The notes below the pieces were generated by a model. That model had not been told where the DNA came from and ran no database searches. It saw only the letters and a list, made by a program, of their open reading frames with translations. 6,638 nucleotides of DNA. Origin: Desulfobacteraceae bacterium (GTDB lineage: Bacteria; Desulfobacterota; Desulfobacteria; Desulfobacterales; Desulfatirhabdiaceae). Location of the stretch: contig DAIEFO010000126.1 of assembly GCA_027325475.1 (NCBI GenBank), positions 1 through 6,638 of the forward strand. The letters run 5' to 3'. The stretch's first letter is position 1, and each line of letters opens with the position of its first letter. Shown piece after piece: positions 6,584-6,638 of the stretch. Both the position numbers and the translations under genes were made by a program.

Positions 6584-6638
6584 ATGCTGATCGCCGATTT
6601 CCTTAAACTCCCTCCCCCAGCGGGGGAGGGTCGGCGTG
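6584..6638 (+). CDS. Start of a further gene, cut by the window edge
   Basis: An ATG preceded by a good AAGGAG opens a frame (MLIADFLKLPPPAGEGRR) that is still open at the right edge, nine bases after the previous stop. Only MLIADFLKL looks like ordinary protein. From codon 10 the frame is encoded by the palindromic repeat described at 6610-6630. The product cannot be named. It may be a real gene whose start has been altered by the repeat, or a short remnant left after insertion. Confidence 0.5.
   Translation, partial: MLIADFLKLPPPAGEGRR
6610..6630 (+). repeat. GC-rich perfect palindrome, likely edge of an interspersed repeat
   Basis: CCCTCCCCC (6610-6618) pairs perfectly with GGGGGAGGG (6622-6630) around an AGC loop, giving a nine-base-pair stem that is all G-C except one pair. 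The bases after it (TCGGCGTG to the edge) continue the G-rich style of REP-like or MITE-like repeats, in which such stems are followed by G/T-rich sequence. The composition differs sharply from the neighbouring genes. No T-run follows inside the window, so it is not called a terminator. Confidence 0.7.

Overview
This window of about 6.6 kb has balanced base composition and a single strand orientation. All five genes read left to right, with short gaps and clear Shine-Dalgarno sites, so it is a bacterial operon. No rRNA, tRNA or housekeeping marker is present to fix the taxon. The long hypothetical proteins, and a GC-rich palindromic repeat at the right edge of a kind common in large environmental proteobacterial genomes, suggest a Gram-negative accessory region. 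A Desulfobacterota-type host is plausible but only a guess.

Layout: (1) 2-1675, the 3' part of a long protein whose N-terminus lies outside the window, probably the C-terminal half of a bacterial tubulin-like protein. (2) 1676-1773, a 98-base gap with a 10-bp direct repeat bracketing a small hairpin. (3) 1774-4401, an 875-residue divergent member of the tubulin/FtsZ superfamily (Tubulin_2-like) whose GTP-binding glycine loop appears destroyed. (4) 4412-5575, a protein with a probable ubiquitin-like beta-grasp N-terminus followed by a beta-rich, propeller-like body. (5) 5597-6574, a 325-residue protein of unknown family. (6) 6584 onward, the start of a further gene, interrupted after nine codons by a palindromic GC-rich repeat.

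The central observation is two adjacent genes that share an ungapped 35-residue C-terminal block (14 identities by eye). The second has an N-terminal domain that aligns in register with tubulin-like proteins yet replaces the GGTGSG-type signature with DPFASG. My reading is that the operon encodes a tubulin-like cytoskeletal or membrane-remodelling machine with one probable GTPase subunit (N-terminus unseen) and one pseudo-GTPase partner. The ubiquitin-like/propeller protein and the orphan protein would be accessory or adaptor subunits. Other Tubulin_2-type proteins are known to occur with vWA proteins and other partners in proposed membrane-remodelling systems. No vWA gene is visible here, though it could lie outside the window.
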